64,000 nt of DNA from NCBI GenBank assembly GCA_963977525.1, contig CAXBPC010000002.1, forward strand, positions 177,290-241,289, in the 5' to 3' direction. Under the pieces are notes generated by a model. The model saw only the letters and a list, made by a program, of their open reading frames with translations. It was not told the origin of the DNA and made no database searches. The translations under genes were made by a program, and so were the position numbers. The DNA is from Ancylomarina sp963977525. GTDB lineage: Bacteria > Bacteroidota > Bacteroidia > Bacteroidales > Marinifilaceae. Positions 54,235 to 61,539 of the stretch are shown piece after piece. Positions within the stretch are counted from its first letter, which is position 1, and every line of letters begins with the position of its first letter.

Positions 54235-54693
54235 TTATTTGATGCGAATATTCTTTTCGTCGGTGATTTTTTCGCAGTAGTGGCATTTTAGAGTGATTGG
54301 TGATGGGCTCATGACTTTAAACTTCGTGTAAACCTCTTCTACATTAGTTATACATTTAGGGTTCATACATTTTACGATACCCTCAACTTTGTTAGGTACT
54401 TCAACGACTCTCTTTTCTACAACCTGATAATCTCTAATAATATTCAATTTGGCATTAGGAGTAATCAAAGAGATTTTATTGATCTCATCATCTTCAAAGA
54501 ACTTCTCTGAGATTTTGATGATGCCTTTCTTACCAAGCATGTCGCTTTTGTAGTTGTTGCCAATAGTTACTGAAGTTGGACACTTGTCCAATTCTAACAT
54601 GTAGATTACTTTAAAAAGGAGTTCGGCAGGAATATGATCGATTACTGTACCATTCTTGATGGCTCTAACCTGAAGTTCTTTTTTTGCTGTCAT
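54235..54693 (-). CDS. pyrI: Aspartate carbamoyltransferase regulatory chain
   Basis: Zinc-binding regulatory subunit that binds CTP/ATP and joins to PyrB trimers. The allosteric domain (residues 1-100) begins ELQVRAIKNGTVIDHIPA; the zinc domain has four Cys in CMNPKC and CHYC. Length 152. It follows pyrB by 81 bases, so the pair is an operon under the pyrB leader. Confidence 0.95.
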   Translation of the reverse strand: MTAKKELQVRAIKNGTVIDHIPAELLFKVIYMLELDKCPTSVTIGNNYKSDMLGKKGIIKISEKFFEDDEINKISLITPNAKLNIIRDYQVVEKRVVEVPNKVEGIVKCMNPKCITNVEEVYTKFKVMSPSPITLKCHYCEKITDEKNIRIK

Positions 54694-54774
54694 ATCTTAA
54701 TGTACTTTTAGTCTAATTTAATAAATCGTTCCAAATGATTCCGATAGATATCGGCTTGCCAGAATAGTTCTAAC

Positions 54775-55680
54775 TTATAGATCCAGAGCTTTAGCAATAA
54801 TAGCTTGTCTGGCAAAAACCCCATTTAGAGCCTGCTCAAAATAGTAAGCTTTAGGGTTGGCATCCACGTCAACCGCAATTTCGTTTACTCTTGGCAGTGG
54901 ATGAAGGATACGAAGATTGTCTTTTGTATCATTTAGCATATCATTTTTAAGAATATACACGTTTTTAACTTTTTCATACTCCAATGGATCCGCAAAACGC
55001 TCACGTTGAACACGAGTCATGTATAGAATATCCGCATCATTTATGATTGAATCGAACTCAGAGTGCTCATGGTATTTGATATTGTTCTTATCCATGAAAA
55101 TTTTGTATCCTCTTGGGATTTCTAACTCTTTAGGAGCAATAAAATGGAAGGTTGGGTTGAAATGAGAAAGTGCCATTAATAAAGAATGAACTGTTCTTCC
55201 GTACTTCAGATCACCAACCATAAAAATATTCAAATTCTCGAGAGTGCCCTGTGTCTTTTGAATAGAGTAAAGATCGAGCATGGTTTGAGTTGGATGTTGA
55301 TTGGCACCATCACCAGCATTAATTACTGGAACATCGGATACTTCAGAAGCCCAACGAGCAGAACCTTCAATCGGGTGACGCATGACAATTAGATCAGAGT
55401 AGTTGCTCACCATTTTGATCGTATCATTAAGTGTCTCTCCTTTGGTTGTACTAGATGATGATGCATCGGTAAAACCGACAATTCTACCACCCATGCGGCT
55501 GATTGCTGTTTCAAAACTCAGACGAGTTCTTGTTGATGGCTCAAAAAATAGAGAAGACACAACTTTACCTTCAAGAATGTTGGAGTTGGGATTTTTTTCA
55601 AATTCTGCTGCTTTAGCTAGCACTTCCAAAATTTCTTCTTTGGTGTAGTCGTCAATAGACACTAAGCTTCTGTTATCCAT
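54775..55680 (-). CDS. pyrB: Aspartate carbamoyltransferase catalytic chain
   Basis: First committed pyrimidine step: carbamoyl phosphate plus aspartate gives carbamoylaspartate. The carbamoyl-phosphate site FFEPSTRTRLSFE, HPTQTMLDLYSI and the aspartate-site LHPLPRVNEI are seen. Length 301. A 9-T terminator hairpin ends 43 bases before the ATG, and a leader frame stops three bases before it, indicating attenuation control. Confidence 0.96.
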   Translation of the reverse strand: MDNRSLVSIDDYTKEEILEVLAKAAEFEKNPNSNILEGKVVSSLFFEPSTRTRLSFETAISRMGGRIVGFTDASSSSTTKGETLNDTIKMVSNYSDLIVMRHPIEGSARWASEVSDVPVINAGDGANQHPTQTMLDLYSIQKTQGTLENLNIFMVGDLKYGRTVHSLLMALSHFNPTFHFIAPKELEIPRGYKIFMDKNNIKYHEHSEFDSIINDADILYMTRVQRERFADPLEYEKVKNVYILKNDMLNDTKDNLRILHPLPRVNEIAVDVDANPKAYYFEQALNGVFARQAIIAKALDL

Positions 55681-55683
55681 TTC

Positions 55684-55929
55684 TTAATTTTTAGAATTTG
55701 TATATAACGGTTGTTTTAATATCAAAAAAAAACCAACAATTGTCGATGAAATAGACAATGTTGGTTTTAATAAAAAGTATAATAAATGAGATTTGAGATC
55801 TGTATAACAGGCTTTTCGTCTCAGAAATAAGTCGAATAATGAAAAATAATTGTGAAAATGGAAATTGTAAAAGTGAAGGTTTTCACTTTCTAATGATAGG
55901 GGGCTAGATTGAATTATTACATGTTCCAT
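55684..55929 (-). CDS. pyrBI leader reading frame (81 codons)
   Basis: Minus-strand frame MEHVIIQSSPLSLESENLHF... running through a pause-like hairpin, a U-rich stretch coding many Phe and Tyr, and the terminator hairpin, then stopping at 55684, three bases before pyrB. This is the arrangement of the enteric pyrL leader (there ~44 codons), where tight ribosome coupling hides the terminator when UTP is low. The frame is in a sensible position, but translation is inferred. The AUG lies only about five bases from the predicted transcript start. Confidence 0.5.
   Translation of the reverse strand: MEHVIIQSSPLSLESENLHFYNFHFHNYFSLFDLFLRRKACYTDLKSHLLYFLLKPTLSISSTIVGFFLILKQPLYTNSKN
55724..55768 (-). 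terminator. pyrBI attenuator hairpin
   Basis: On the minus strand: AAACCAACATTGTC, loop, GACAATTGTTGGTTT (one unpaired base) and a run of nine T. It lies inside the transcript, upstream of pyrB. A smaller hairpin AAAGTGAA/TTCACTTT at 55889-55870 lies before it and could act as the pause. Confidence 0.8.
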
Positions 55930-55938
55930 TCTAGGCTA

Positions 55939-55971
55939 CAAATATAAAGATAAAGAATGTAGATTATCAAA
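55939..55971 (-). promoter_or_regulatory. pyrBI leader promoter
   Basis: Minus-strand TTTG (55971-55968), a 21-base spacer, and TATATTTG (55946-55939), matching the HU promoter boxes. Transcription should begin near 55933, almost at the leader ATG. Confidence 0.65.
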
Positions 55972-56504
55972 TTTTAATACTTTTATTTTTTTGATATAAG
56001 AGCTTGTTGTTTGATATCAGATTTCAACTGTCGGGACCAACAAGCTGGATTAAGGTTTAAAGTAAGGAAAGGTTTAAAAAAAATGGTTAACCACTGATTT
56101 GCACTAATTAACACTAATTAAAAGTGAAAAAGTATTAGGAAGATGTTTTTGTCCATCTAAATATAGCAACTCCAGTATTTATATATTTCTCCTCTTTGAT
56201 TTTTAAGGAGGAGTACCCGAGTGAGCGAGGGGGAGGTGGTTCTTAAACGCTGTCAGGAACGACTGCGTCGCACGCTTACGGGTTTAAATTTTTGACTTTT
56301 CGACTCTTTGACATTTAAGACCATTCGACCTTCGGTTTAACTTGACAGATTTGACAGGTGGAATTCTACCTTAAATCTTATACTTTTGACACAATAAAAG
56401 AAGTTGCTGGTAGTTAAATATTTGGCTTGCTTGATACTATAACGAATAGTATTCTTTTGTTGAATTGAAAGTGTAGAAAACTTGCTGCTTTAAGCATAAG
56501 TTTC
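55972..56504. other. Repeat-rich gap before exopolysaccharide locus
   Basis: About 530 bases with no gene. It contains a CACTGATTT-type repeat (56084-56126), a GGAGGAGTACCCGAG-type repeat (around 56190-56240) and the second copy of the pyrBI-flanking repeat (56250-56345). Confidence 0.6.
56250..56345 (+). repeat. Plus-strand copy of pyrBI-flanking repeat
   Basis: CTGTCAGGAACGACTGCG then TCGCACGCTTACGGG and a TTTTGACTTTTCGAC tail; an inverted mate of 53724-53820. The pair frames the pyrBI unit. Confidence 0.7.
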
Positions 56505-56512
56505 TACTTTTG
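56505..56512 (+). promoter_or_regulatory. Exopolysaccharide gene -7 box
   Basis: TACTTTTG matches TAnnTTTG; TTG at 56482-56484 gives a 20-base spacer. Leader of about 95 bases before the ATG at 56613. Confidence 0.5.
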
Positions 56513-56612
56513 CCAAACTAAGTAAATGCACTCATCCTAGTTTTTGATTTATTTGTCAAAACAGATGAATTGAGTGAATTAGTTATATAATTGATTTTAA
56601 AACACACACACT

Positions 56613-59036
56613 ATGATTCGGTTGCTGAAACCTATTTTAATTCTTTTCATTTTTGTTGCTTTATCTCAAACGGTAATAGCTCAGAATGTTAATCCTGCCA
56701 CTGTTGATGTTTCTAAATTGAGCGATGCTCAAATTAAGAAAGTTGTCGACGAAATGAACAAAAAAGGTTTAGGGATTGAGGAAGCCATTATGATGGCTCG
56801 TGCCAAAGGTGCTTCTGAAACGCAAATTGCTGATATGCGACGTAGAATAGAAGCGCTAAAATGGAGTTCACGTGGTGATTCAACTCAATTGAAAAAGTTG
56901 GATTCAGAAACTAACCTGGAGTCTTTGGATAATATTACTCCTAAAGCTGAATTAGATGAGGATGTAAAGAAGAATCTAGATAAGATTTTTGGCTTTCATT
57001 TTTTCAATTCTGATAAACTTAGCTTTTCTCCATCGATAGACGTTCCTGTTTCAGATTCTTACACTTTGGGTGTTGGTGATGAATTGGTCGTTGATGTTTA
57101 TGGAGCATCACAGCAAACTTATAATCTTCTTGTACAAAGTAATGGAAATGTATATATAACAGATCTTGGTCCAGTACAAGTTGCAGGATTACCTTTCTCT
57201 AAAGTTCAGGATAAGATACATAAGCGCTTGATGTCTATTTATTCTGGGATGAAAGGAGATAGACCTAATATCTTTGTAGATGTGAGTACAGGGCAATTAA
57301 AAGCTGTAGTCGTTAATGTAATTGGGGAAGTTAATGTTCCAGGAACATACACCTTACCAGCTACAGCAAGCGTTTTTAATGCTTTGTATCTAGCAGGTGG
57401 ACCAAATGAAAAAGGATCTTTTAGACAAATTGATTTGGTACGTGATGGAAAAGTTGTTGCAGGTGTAGATGTTTATGCTTATTTGATTGATGGTAAAACA
57501 CAGCAGAATATTCAACTTCGTGATCAGGATGTGATTTTAATTCGTCCTTATTTGAACAGAGTGAAGCTTGCTGGAAAATTTAAACGAGAAGGCTGGTTTG
57601 AGGCTAAAAATGAAGAAACTCTTGCAGACATGCTACGGTATGCTGGTGGATTTTCGGAGAATGCTTATACTCATAGAGTGTCTATGTATAGAAACAATAC
57701 TAGAACCATGAGTTTTAAAGATGTGGAAGCTCAGAATTATTCTACCGTTACTATGATGAATGGTGACTCTATTGTTGCGGGTCAAGTGATCGATCGTTTT
57801 GAGAATAGGGTGACTGTAGAAGGAGCCGTTTATCGACCAGGTGATTATGAAATGACTGAGGGGCTTAGTCTATCAAAGTTGATTGATAGAGCAGAAGGTG
57901 CCAAAGGGGAAGCCTATATGGAGAGAGGGGTAATAATCCGTAAGAAGAAGGATTTTACTTTTGAGAGTTTGTCTTTTTCTCTTCGTGACGTCTTGAATGG
58001 TAAATCAGATATTGCATTACGAAAAAACGATAAGATTCAGATTTCTTCAATTTTTGATATGCGTGAAGCAAGAACAATCGAGATTGTTGGTGAAGTTCAA
58101 TTCCCTGGAACTTATGCATATGCAGAAGATTTAAAGTTGGCTGATTTAATTTATATGGCTGGTGGATTTCTTGAACAAGCTGAAGTTTCTGCAGTAGAAG
58201 TGAGTCGTATTTTAAATAAAAAGGAAATTGAATCTTTGACTAAGAAATTATCTCATTCATTCCAATTTCCCGTAGATAGACAATTGAAGATGGCGGATGA
58301 AGATGCGGCTTTTACTTTGAACGCATTTGATAAGGTGTATGTTCGTCGTGCTCCAGGTTTTCGCCCTCAATCAGTGGTTAAGGTACAAGGAGAAATTGCT
58401 TATGCTGGTGATTTTGGACTGACATTTAAAGGGGAGAAAATTTCAGACGTCCTTAAACGAGCAGGTGGAATTACGCCTGAGGCTTTTGTTGAAGGAGCAT
58501 CATTGCGAAGAAAACATGAGCTGAGTGATGCCGAATACGATGCTAAAGTAGCATTGCTTAGTCAAGACACAACAATGACAGATGTTGTTGTAGAACGTAT
58601 AACTTACCAAGTTATTGGAATTGATTTGGAGAAGATTCTTGATGCGCCAGGAGGTGTAGAGGATTTGCAATTGAAAGATGGAGATCAGCTTTTGGTTCCT
58701 GAGCAAATGCAAACGGTAAAAGTTTCAGGTGCTGTTTTGAGCCCTGTTGCGCATACATTCAAGAGTAGTAAGAAATTGAAAAAATATATTCAAGCTAGTG
58801 GAGGTTTTTCTCAATCTGCTAAAAAGAGTAAAGTGTATGTTCTGTATGCTAATGGAACTGCAGAATCAACAAAAGGCGGATTGTTTGGTCGTCGTTACCC
58901 AAAACTTAGACCAGGTTGTGAGATTATCGTACCTGAAAAACCAGAGATTAATAAAACTGCTCAGGCTGGTATGTGGTTAGGTATCACTTCGGCCCTTGTT
59001 AGTATGTTTACGGCTATATCACTTTCTGTTAGGTAG
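56613..59036 (+). CDS. SLBB-domain polysaccharide export protein (Wza-like)
   Basis: Envelope protein of 807 residues for exopolysaccharide or capsule export. A signal peptide (MIRLLKPILILFIFVALSQTVIAQ) precedes a helical region, then a Poly_export domain (YTLGVGDELVVDVYGASQQ) and several SLBB repeats, each starting like VVNVIGEVNVPGTYTLP, VTVEGAVYRPGDYEM, IEIVGEVQFPGTY and VVKVQGEIAYAGDFGL. A C-terminal hydrophobic segment (MWLGITSALVSMFTAISL) could anchor it. First gene of the locus; a gap with a GIY-YIG gene separates it from the Wzz-like gene. Confidence 0.9.
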   Translation: MIRLLKPILILFIFVALSQTVIAQNVNPATVDVSKLSDAQIKKVVDEMNKKGLGIEEAIMMARAKGASETQIADMRRRIEALKWSSRGDSTQLKKLDSETNLESLDNITPKAELDEDVKKNLDKIFGFHFFNSDKLSFSPSIDVPVSDSYTLGVGDELVVDVYGASQQTYNLLVQSNGNVYITDLGPVQVAGLPFSKVQDKIHKRLMSIYSGMKGDRPNIFVDVSTGQLKAVVVNVIGEVNVPGTYTLPATASVFNALYLAGGPNEKGSFRQIDLVRDGKVVAGVDVYAYLIDGKTQQNIQLRDQDVILIRPYLNRVKLAGKFKREGWFEAKNEETLADMLRYAGGFSENAYTHRVSMYRNNTRTMSFKDVEAQNYSTVTMMNGDSIVAGQVIDRFENRVTVEGAVYRPGDYEMTEGLSLSKLIDRAEGAKGEAYMERGVIIRKKKDFTFESLSFSLRDVLNGKSDIALRKNDKIQISSIFDMREARTIEIVGEVQFPGTYAYAEDLKLADLIYMAGGFLEQAEVSAVEVSRILNKKEIESLTKKLSHSFQFPVDRQLKMADEDAAFTLNAFDKVYVRRAPGFRPQSVVKVQGEIAYAGDFGLTFKGEKISDVLKRAGGITPEAFVEGASLRRKHELSDAEYDAKVALLSQDTTMTDVVVERITYQVIGIDLEKILDAPGGVEDLQLKDGDQLLVPEQMQTVKVSGAVLSPVAHTFKSSKKLKKYIQASGGFSQSAKKSKVYVLYANGTAESTKGGLFGRRYPKLRPGCEIIVPEKPEINKTAQAGMWLGITSALVSMFTAISLSVR

Positions 59037-59083
59037 ATGAGGTTGATGGTTGTTGCGCTAATTTAAACGAATAACTTAAGTTT

Positions 59084-59126
59084 CGTCATCCCGATCCCGA
59101 TAGCTATCGGGACGTCGAGGAATCTC
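59084..59126. repeat. Palindromic repeat variant
   Basis: A GTCATCCCGA start with an embedded palindrome CCCGATAGCTATCGGG, then GGAATCTC. A variant of the main family. Confidence 0.6.
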
Positions 59127-59151
59127 AAGTATAAAGGAACAGATTTGAGTT

Positions 59152-59179
59152 CCGTCATCCTGAACTTGTTTAAGGATCT
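59152..59179. repeat. Palindromic repeat arm before GIY-YIG copy 1
   Basis: GTCATCCTGAACTTG then TTTAAGGATCT. It ends about seven bases before the -7 box of the nuclease gene. Confidence 0.75.
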
Positions 59180-59185
59180 AAATAA

Positions 59186-59193
59186 TAGCTTTG
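59186..59193 (+). promoter_or_regulatory. GIY-YIG copy 1 -7 box
   Basis: TAGCTTTG matches TAnnTTTG, ten bases before the ATG; the identical box precedes copy 2. Confidence 0.5.
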
Positions 59194-59203
59194 TGCACTG
59201 AAA

Positions 59204-59482
59204 ATGAAAAAGAGTTACGTTTATATTGTAAGTAATAAGAACAGAACAACTTTATATATAGGGGTTACATCTAATTTAACCAATAGAGTGAGTAGTCATT
59301 CTGAAAGAAATGGTTCAGAGTTTACGAAAAGATACAATTTGACTGATCTTATATATTTTGAAGAGTTTGATGATATAAGAGAAGCAATAGCTAGAGAAAA
59401 ACAATTGAAAAATTGGAGAAGAGAATGGAAATTAATTTTGATTAAAAAGATGAATCCAGATTTAGAAACTTTGATTTATTGA
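59204..59482 (+). CDS. GIY-YIG nuclease, copy 1
   Basis: Stand-alone GIY-YIG domain of 92 residues (COG2827-type). The motif appears as YVY (residues 5-7) and YIG in TLYIGVTSNLTNR, with the conserved Arg of LTNR; the C-terminal half has AIAREKQLKNWRREWK, typical of these mini-nucleases. The gene carries its own -7 box and is embedded in palindromic repeats. Copy 2 at 61038 differs at nine residues, while most base changes are silent, so the protein appears to be under selection. Function, substrate and mobility are unknown. Confidence 0.88.
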   Translation: MKKSYVYIVSNKNRTTLYIGVTSNLTNRVSSHSERNGSEFTKRYNLTDLIYFEEFDDIREAIAREKQLKNWRREWKLILIKKMNPDLETLIY

Positions 59483-59538
59483 AATGTTTATTAGTATTCG
59501 TTATAGGTGTTTAAAATGATGATAGCTATATTTCGATC

Positions 59539-59649
59539 GTCATCCTGAACTCGTTTACTTTCAGTGAGCTCGTAAACTCGGTACAGGATCTAGCAACTAC
59601 TAAAAAGAGATGCTGAAACATTCCGATGGCTATCGGAATCAGCATGACG
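59539..59649. repeat. Full palindromic repeat with nested insert
   Basis: Begins GTCATCCTGAACTCG, has an inserted CTTTCAGTGAGCTCGTAAAC, then CAGGATCT, a spacer, and a right arm AGATGCTGAAACA...ATCAGCATGACG with an embedded TTCCGATGGCTATCGGAA palindrome. Downstream of copy 1 of the nuclease. Confidence 0.8.
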
Positions 59650-59731
59650 TATATATAATATATTAACTCAAATAAATGACATCACATTCGCGTAATTAGC
59701 AATAATCCGCGTAATTATTATAGAATAACAT

Positions 59732-60880
59732 ATGAGCCCAGATAACACAAACATAAAAAACACTCCCTCTCCAGTTCAGGAAGATGAAATTGACTTGATC
59801 CAATTAGCTAAAACCCTATGGACAGGCCGCAGAACAGTGATTAAAACTACCCTAATCTTTATGGTGCTGGGTTTATTTATTGCTCTTTTTTCAGCAAAGG
59901 AATATACGGCATCTACAACTATGGTACCTCAATCAGCAGAAGGTGGTTCTAAGTTAGGAGGTTCTCTTGGAGGATTAGCTGCCATGGCTGGTATCAATTT
60001 AGGCTCTATGGGTGGTGGTTCCACCATCCCACCGACTCTTTATCCTAAGATTATTGCTTCAGTGCCTTTTCAGAAGGAGATGATGAAAACCCTTTTGACC
60101 ATTGAAGGGCAAAAAGGGAAAGTGACTTTTCAAGCGTATTACTTGGAGATTGTTAAGCCAGGTCTTTTAGGCTACATTAAAAAATACACCATCGGATTAC
60201 CTGGTGTCATCATCAAAGCCATTAAAGGCAAACCTAGTACGGACGAATTGCATTCGACTATGGGAATTGACAACCTACTAACCATTTCTCAAGATGATAA
60301 GGAATTGATGGAGAAGTTGTCCGAACAGCTTTCTTTAGAAGTAAACGATAAGGATGGTTATGTGTCTATTTCAGCTCATATGCCAGAGGCAAGACCAGCT
60401 GCTGAAATGGTGCAGCGTGCTCAAGTTTTGTTGCAAGAAGCCATTACGGATTTTAAAATTCAGAAGGCCAAAGATCAATTGGTTTTTGTACAGGAGCGTT
60501 ATGTTGAGAAAGAGGCTGCCTTTACCGCAGCTCAAAATAAGCTGGCTCGTTTTCGTGACCAGAATAAAAATGTGAGCACGGCTATGGCGCAAACTCAAAT
60601 GGAGCGTTTGCAATCGGAATTCTCCATGGCTTCATCGGTTTATACGGAATTGGCCAAGCAATTAGAGACTCAAAAAATACAAGTGAAAGAGGACACCCCT
60701 GTTTTCACTATCATCGATCCTGTTTCAGTACCTCTTGATAAATCAAAACCAAAGCGTCCAATGATCCTTATTATTTGGACTTTTCTTGGTGGAATTGTAG
60801 GTGTTGGTATGGTGTTCGGGAAGCAATTTTTAGGCTCAATCAAAGAGCAGTGGGCTGGTGATGAAGACAAACGGATTTAA
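59732..60880 (+). CDS. Wzz/GumC-like chain-length determinant
   Basis: Inner-membrane co-polymerase that sets polysaccharide chain length. Two membrane helices (about residues 36-52 and 341-362) bracket a periplasmic coiled-coil region. The opening DLIQLAKTLWTGRRTVIKTTLIF is the Wzz pattern, and the tail has a Pro-rich PVSVPLDKSKPKRPMILIIWTF piece as expected. Length 382. No tyrosine kinase domain is attached. It lies between two nuclease copies, separated from them by repeats. Confidence 0.88.
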   Translation: MSPDNTNIKNTPSPVQEDEIDLIQLAKTLWTGRRTVIKTTLIFMVLGLFIALFSAKEYTASTTMVPQSAEGGSKLGGSLGGLAAMAGINLGSMGGGSTIPPTLYPKIIASVPFQKEMMKTLLTIEGQKGKVTFQAYYLEIVKPGLLGYIKKYTIGLPGVIIKAIKGKPSTDELHSTMGIDNLLTISQDDKELMEKLSEQLSLEVNDKDGYVSISAHMPEARPAAEMVQRAQVLLQEAITDFKIQKAKDQLVFVQERYVEKEAAFTAAQNKLARFRDQNKNVSTAMAQTQMERLQSEFSMASSVYTELAKQLETQKIQVKEDTPVFTIIDPVSVPLDKSKPKRPMILIIWTFLGGIVGVGMVFGKQFLGSIKEQWAGDEDKRI

Positions 60881-60959
60881 TAGGTTGAAATATTTCACGA
60901 ATTAAACCTAATTACGCTAATGAGAGGTTTGCTATATAAAGATGAATAACTTGAATGCC

Positions 60960-60985
60960 GTCATCCTGAACTTGATTCAGGATCT
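60960..60985. repeat. Palindromic repeat arm before GIY-YIG copy 2
   Basis: GTCATCCTGAACTTG then ATTCAGGATCT. Same orientation as the arm before copy 1. Confidence 0.75.
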
Positions 60986-61019
60986 TATTTTCTTAGTAAA
61001 TTAGATTTAGTTTATGTAT

Positions 61020-61027
61020 TAGCTTTG
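61020..61027 (+). promoter_or_regulatory. GIY-YIG copy 2 -7 box
   Basis: TAGCTTTG, identical to that of copy 1 and at the same ten-base distance from the ATG. Confidence 0.5.
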
Positions 61028-61037
61028 TGAACTGAAA

Positions 61038-61316
61038 ATGAAAAAGAGTTACGTCTATATTGTAAGCAATAAGAATAGAACAACCTTATATATAGGGGTT
61101 ACATCTAACTTAACCAACAGGTTGAATAGTCATTCTGAGGGTAAAGGTTCAGAGTTTACGAAGCGGTACAACTTGACTGATCTTTTGTATTATGAGGAGT
61201 TTGATGATATAAGAGATGCCATTGCCAGAGAGAAGCAATTGAAGAATTGGAGAAGAGAATGGAAATTCAATTTGATTAAAAAAATGAATCCAGATTTGGA
61301 AACTTTGATTTATTGA
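61038..61316 (+). CDS. GIY-YIG nuclease, copy 2
   Basis: A 92-residue paralog of the gene at 59204, with the same motifs (YVY, YIG, LTNR, KNWRREWK) and the same downstream bases (ATTGAAATGTTTATTA). The duplicated block therefore runs from the -7 box to beyond the stop. Substitutions from copy 1 are V29L, S30N, R35G, N36K, I50L, F52Y, E60D, L77F and I78N, mostly conservative. It fills the gap between the Wzz-like and ugd genes and is bracketed by palindromic repeats. Confidence 0.88.
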   Translation: MKKSYVYIVSNKNRTTLYIGVTSNLTNRLNSHSEGKGSEFTKRYNLTDLLYYEEFDDIRDAIAREKQLKNWRREWKFNLIKKMNPDLETLIY

Positions 61317-61333
61317 AATGTTTATTAAGATTT

Positions 61334-61402
61334 GTCATCCTGAACTCGTTTCAGGATCTATTAATTTAGAAAGACAGATACTGAAACAAGTTCAGTATGA
61401 CG
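61334..61402. repeat. Complete palindromic repeat after GIY-YIG copy 2
   Basis: Left arm GTCATCCTGAACTCGTTTC-AGGATCT, a 17-18 base spacer, and right arm AGATACTGAAACAAGTTC-AGTATGACG; the arms are inverted copies. It is the cleanest whole unit in the window, about 69 bases. Confidence 0.8.
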
Positions 61403-61539
61403 TAGAAGTAGTTTTGTTGATTCTAAGACATAATATCATATTCGCGTAATTTGTATAAATTAGCGAAATACGTTCTAATTCGCGTAATCAGATTTAGAAA
61501 GGAAAACCAAAGGTATAAACCACATATAAGGATTTAGGA

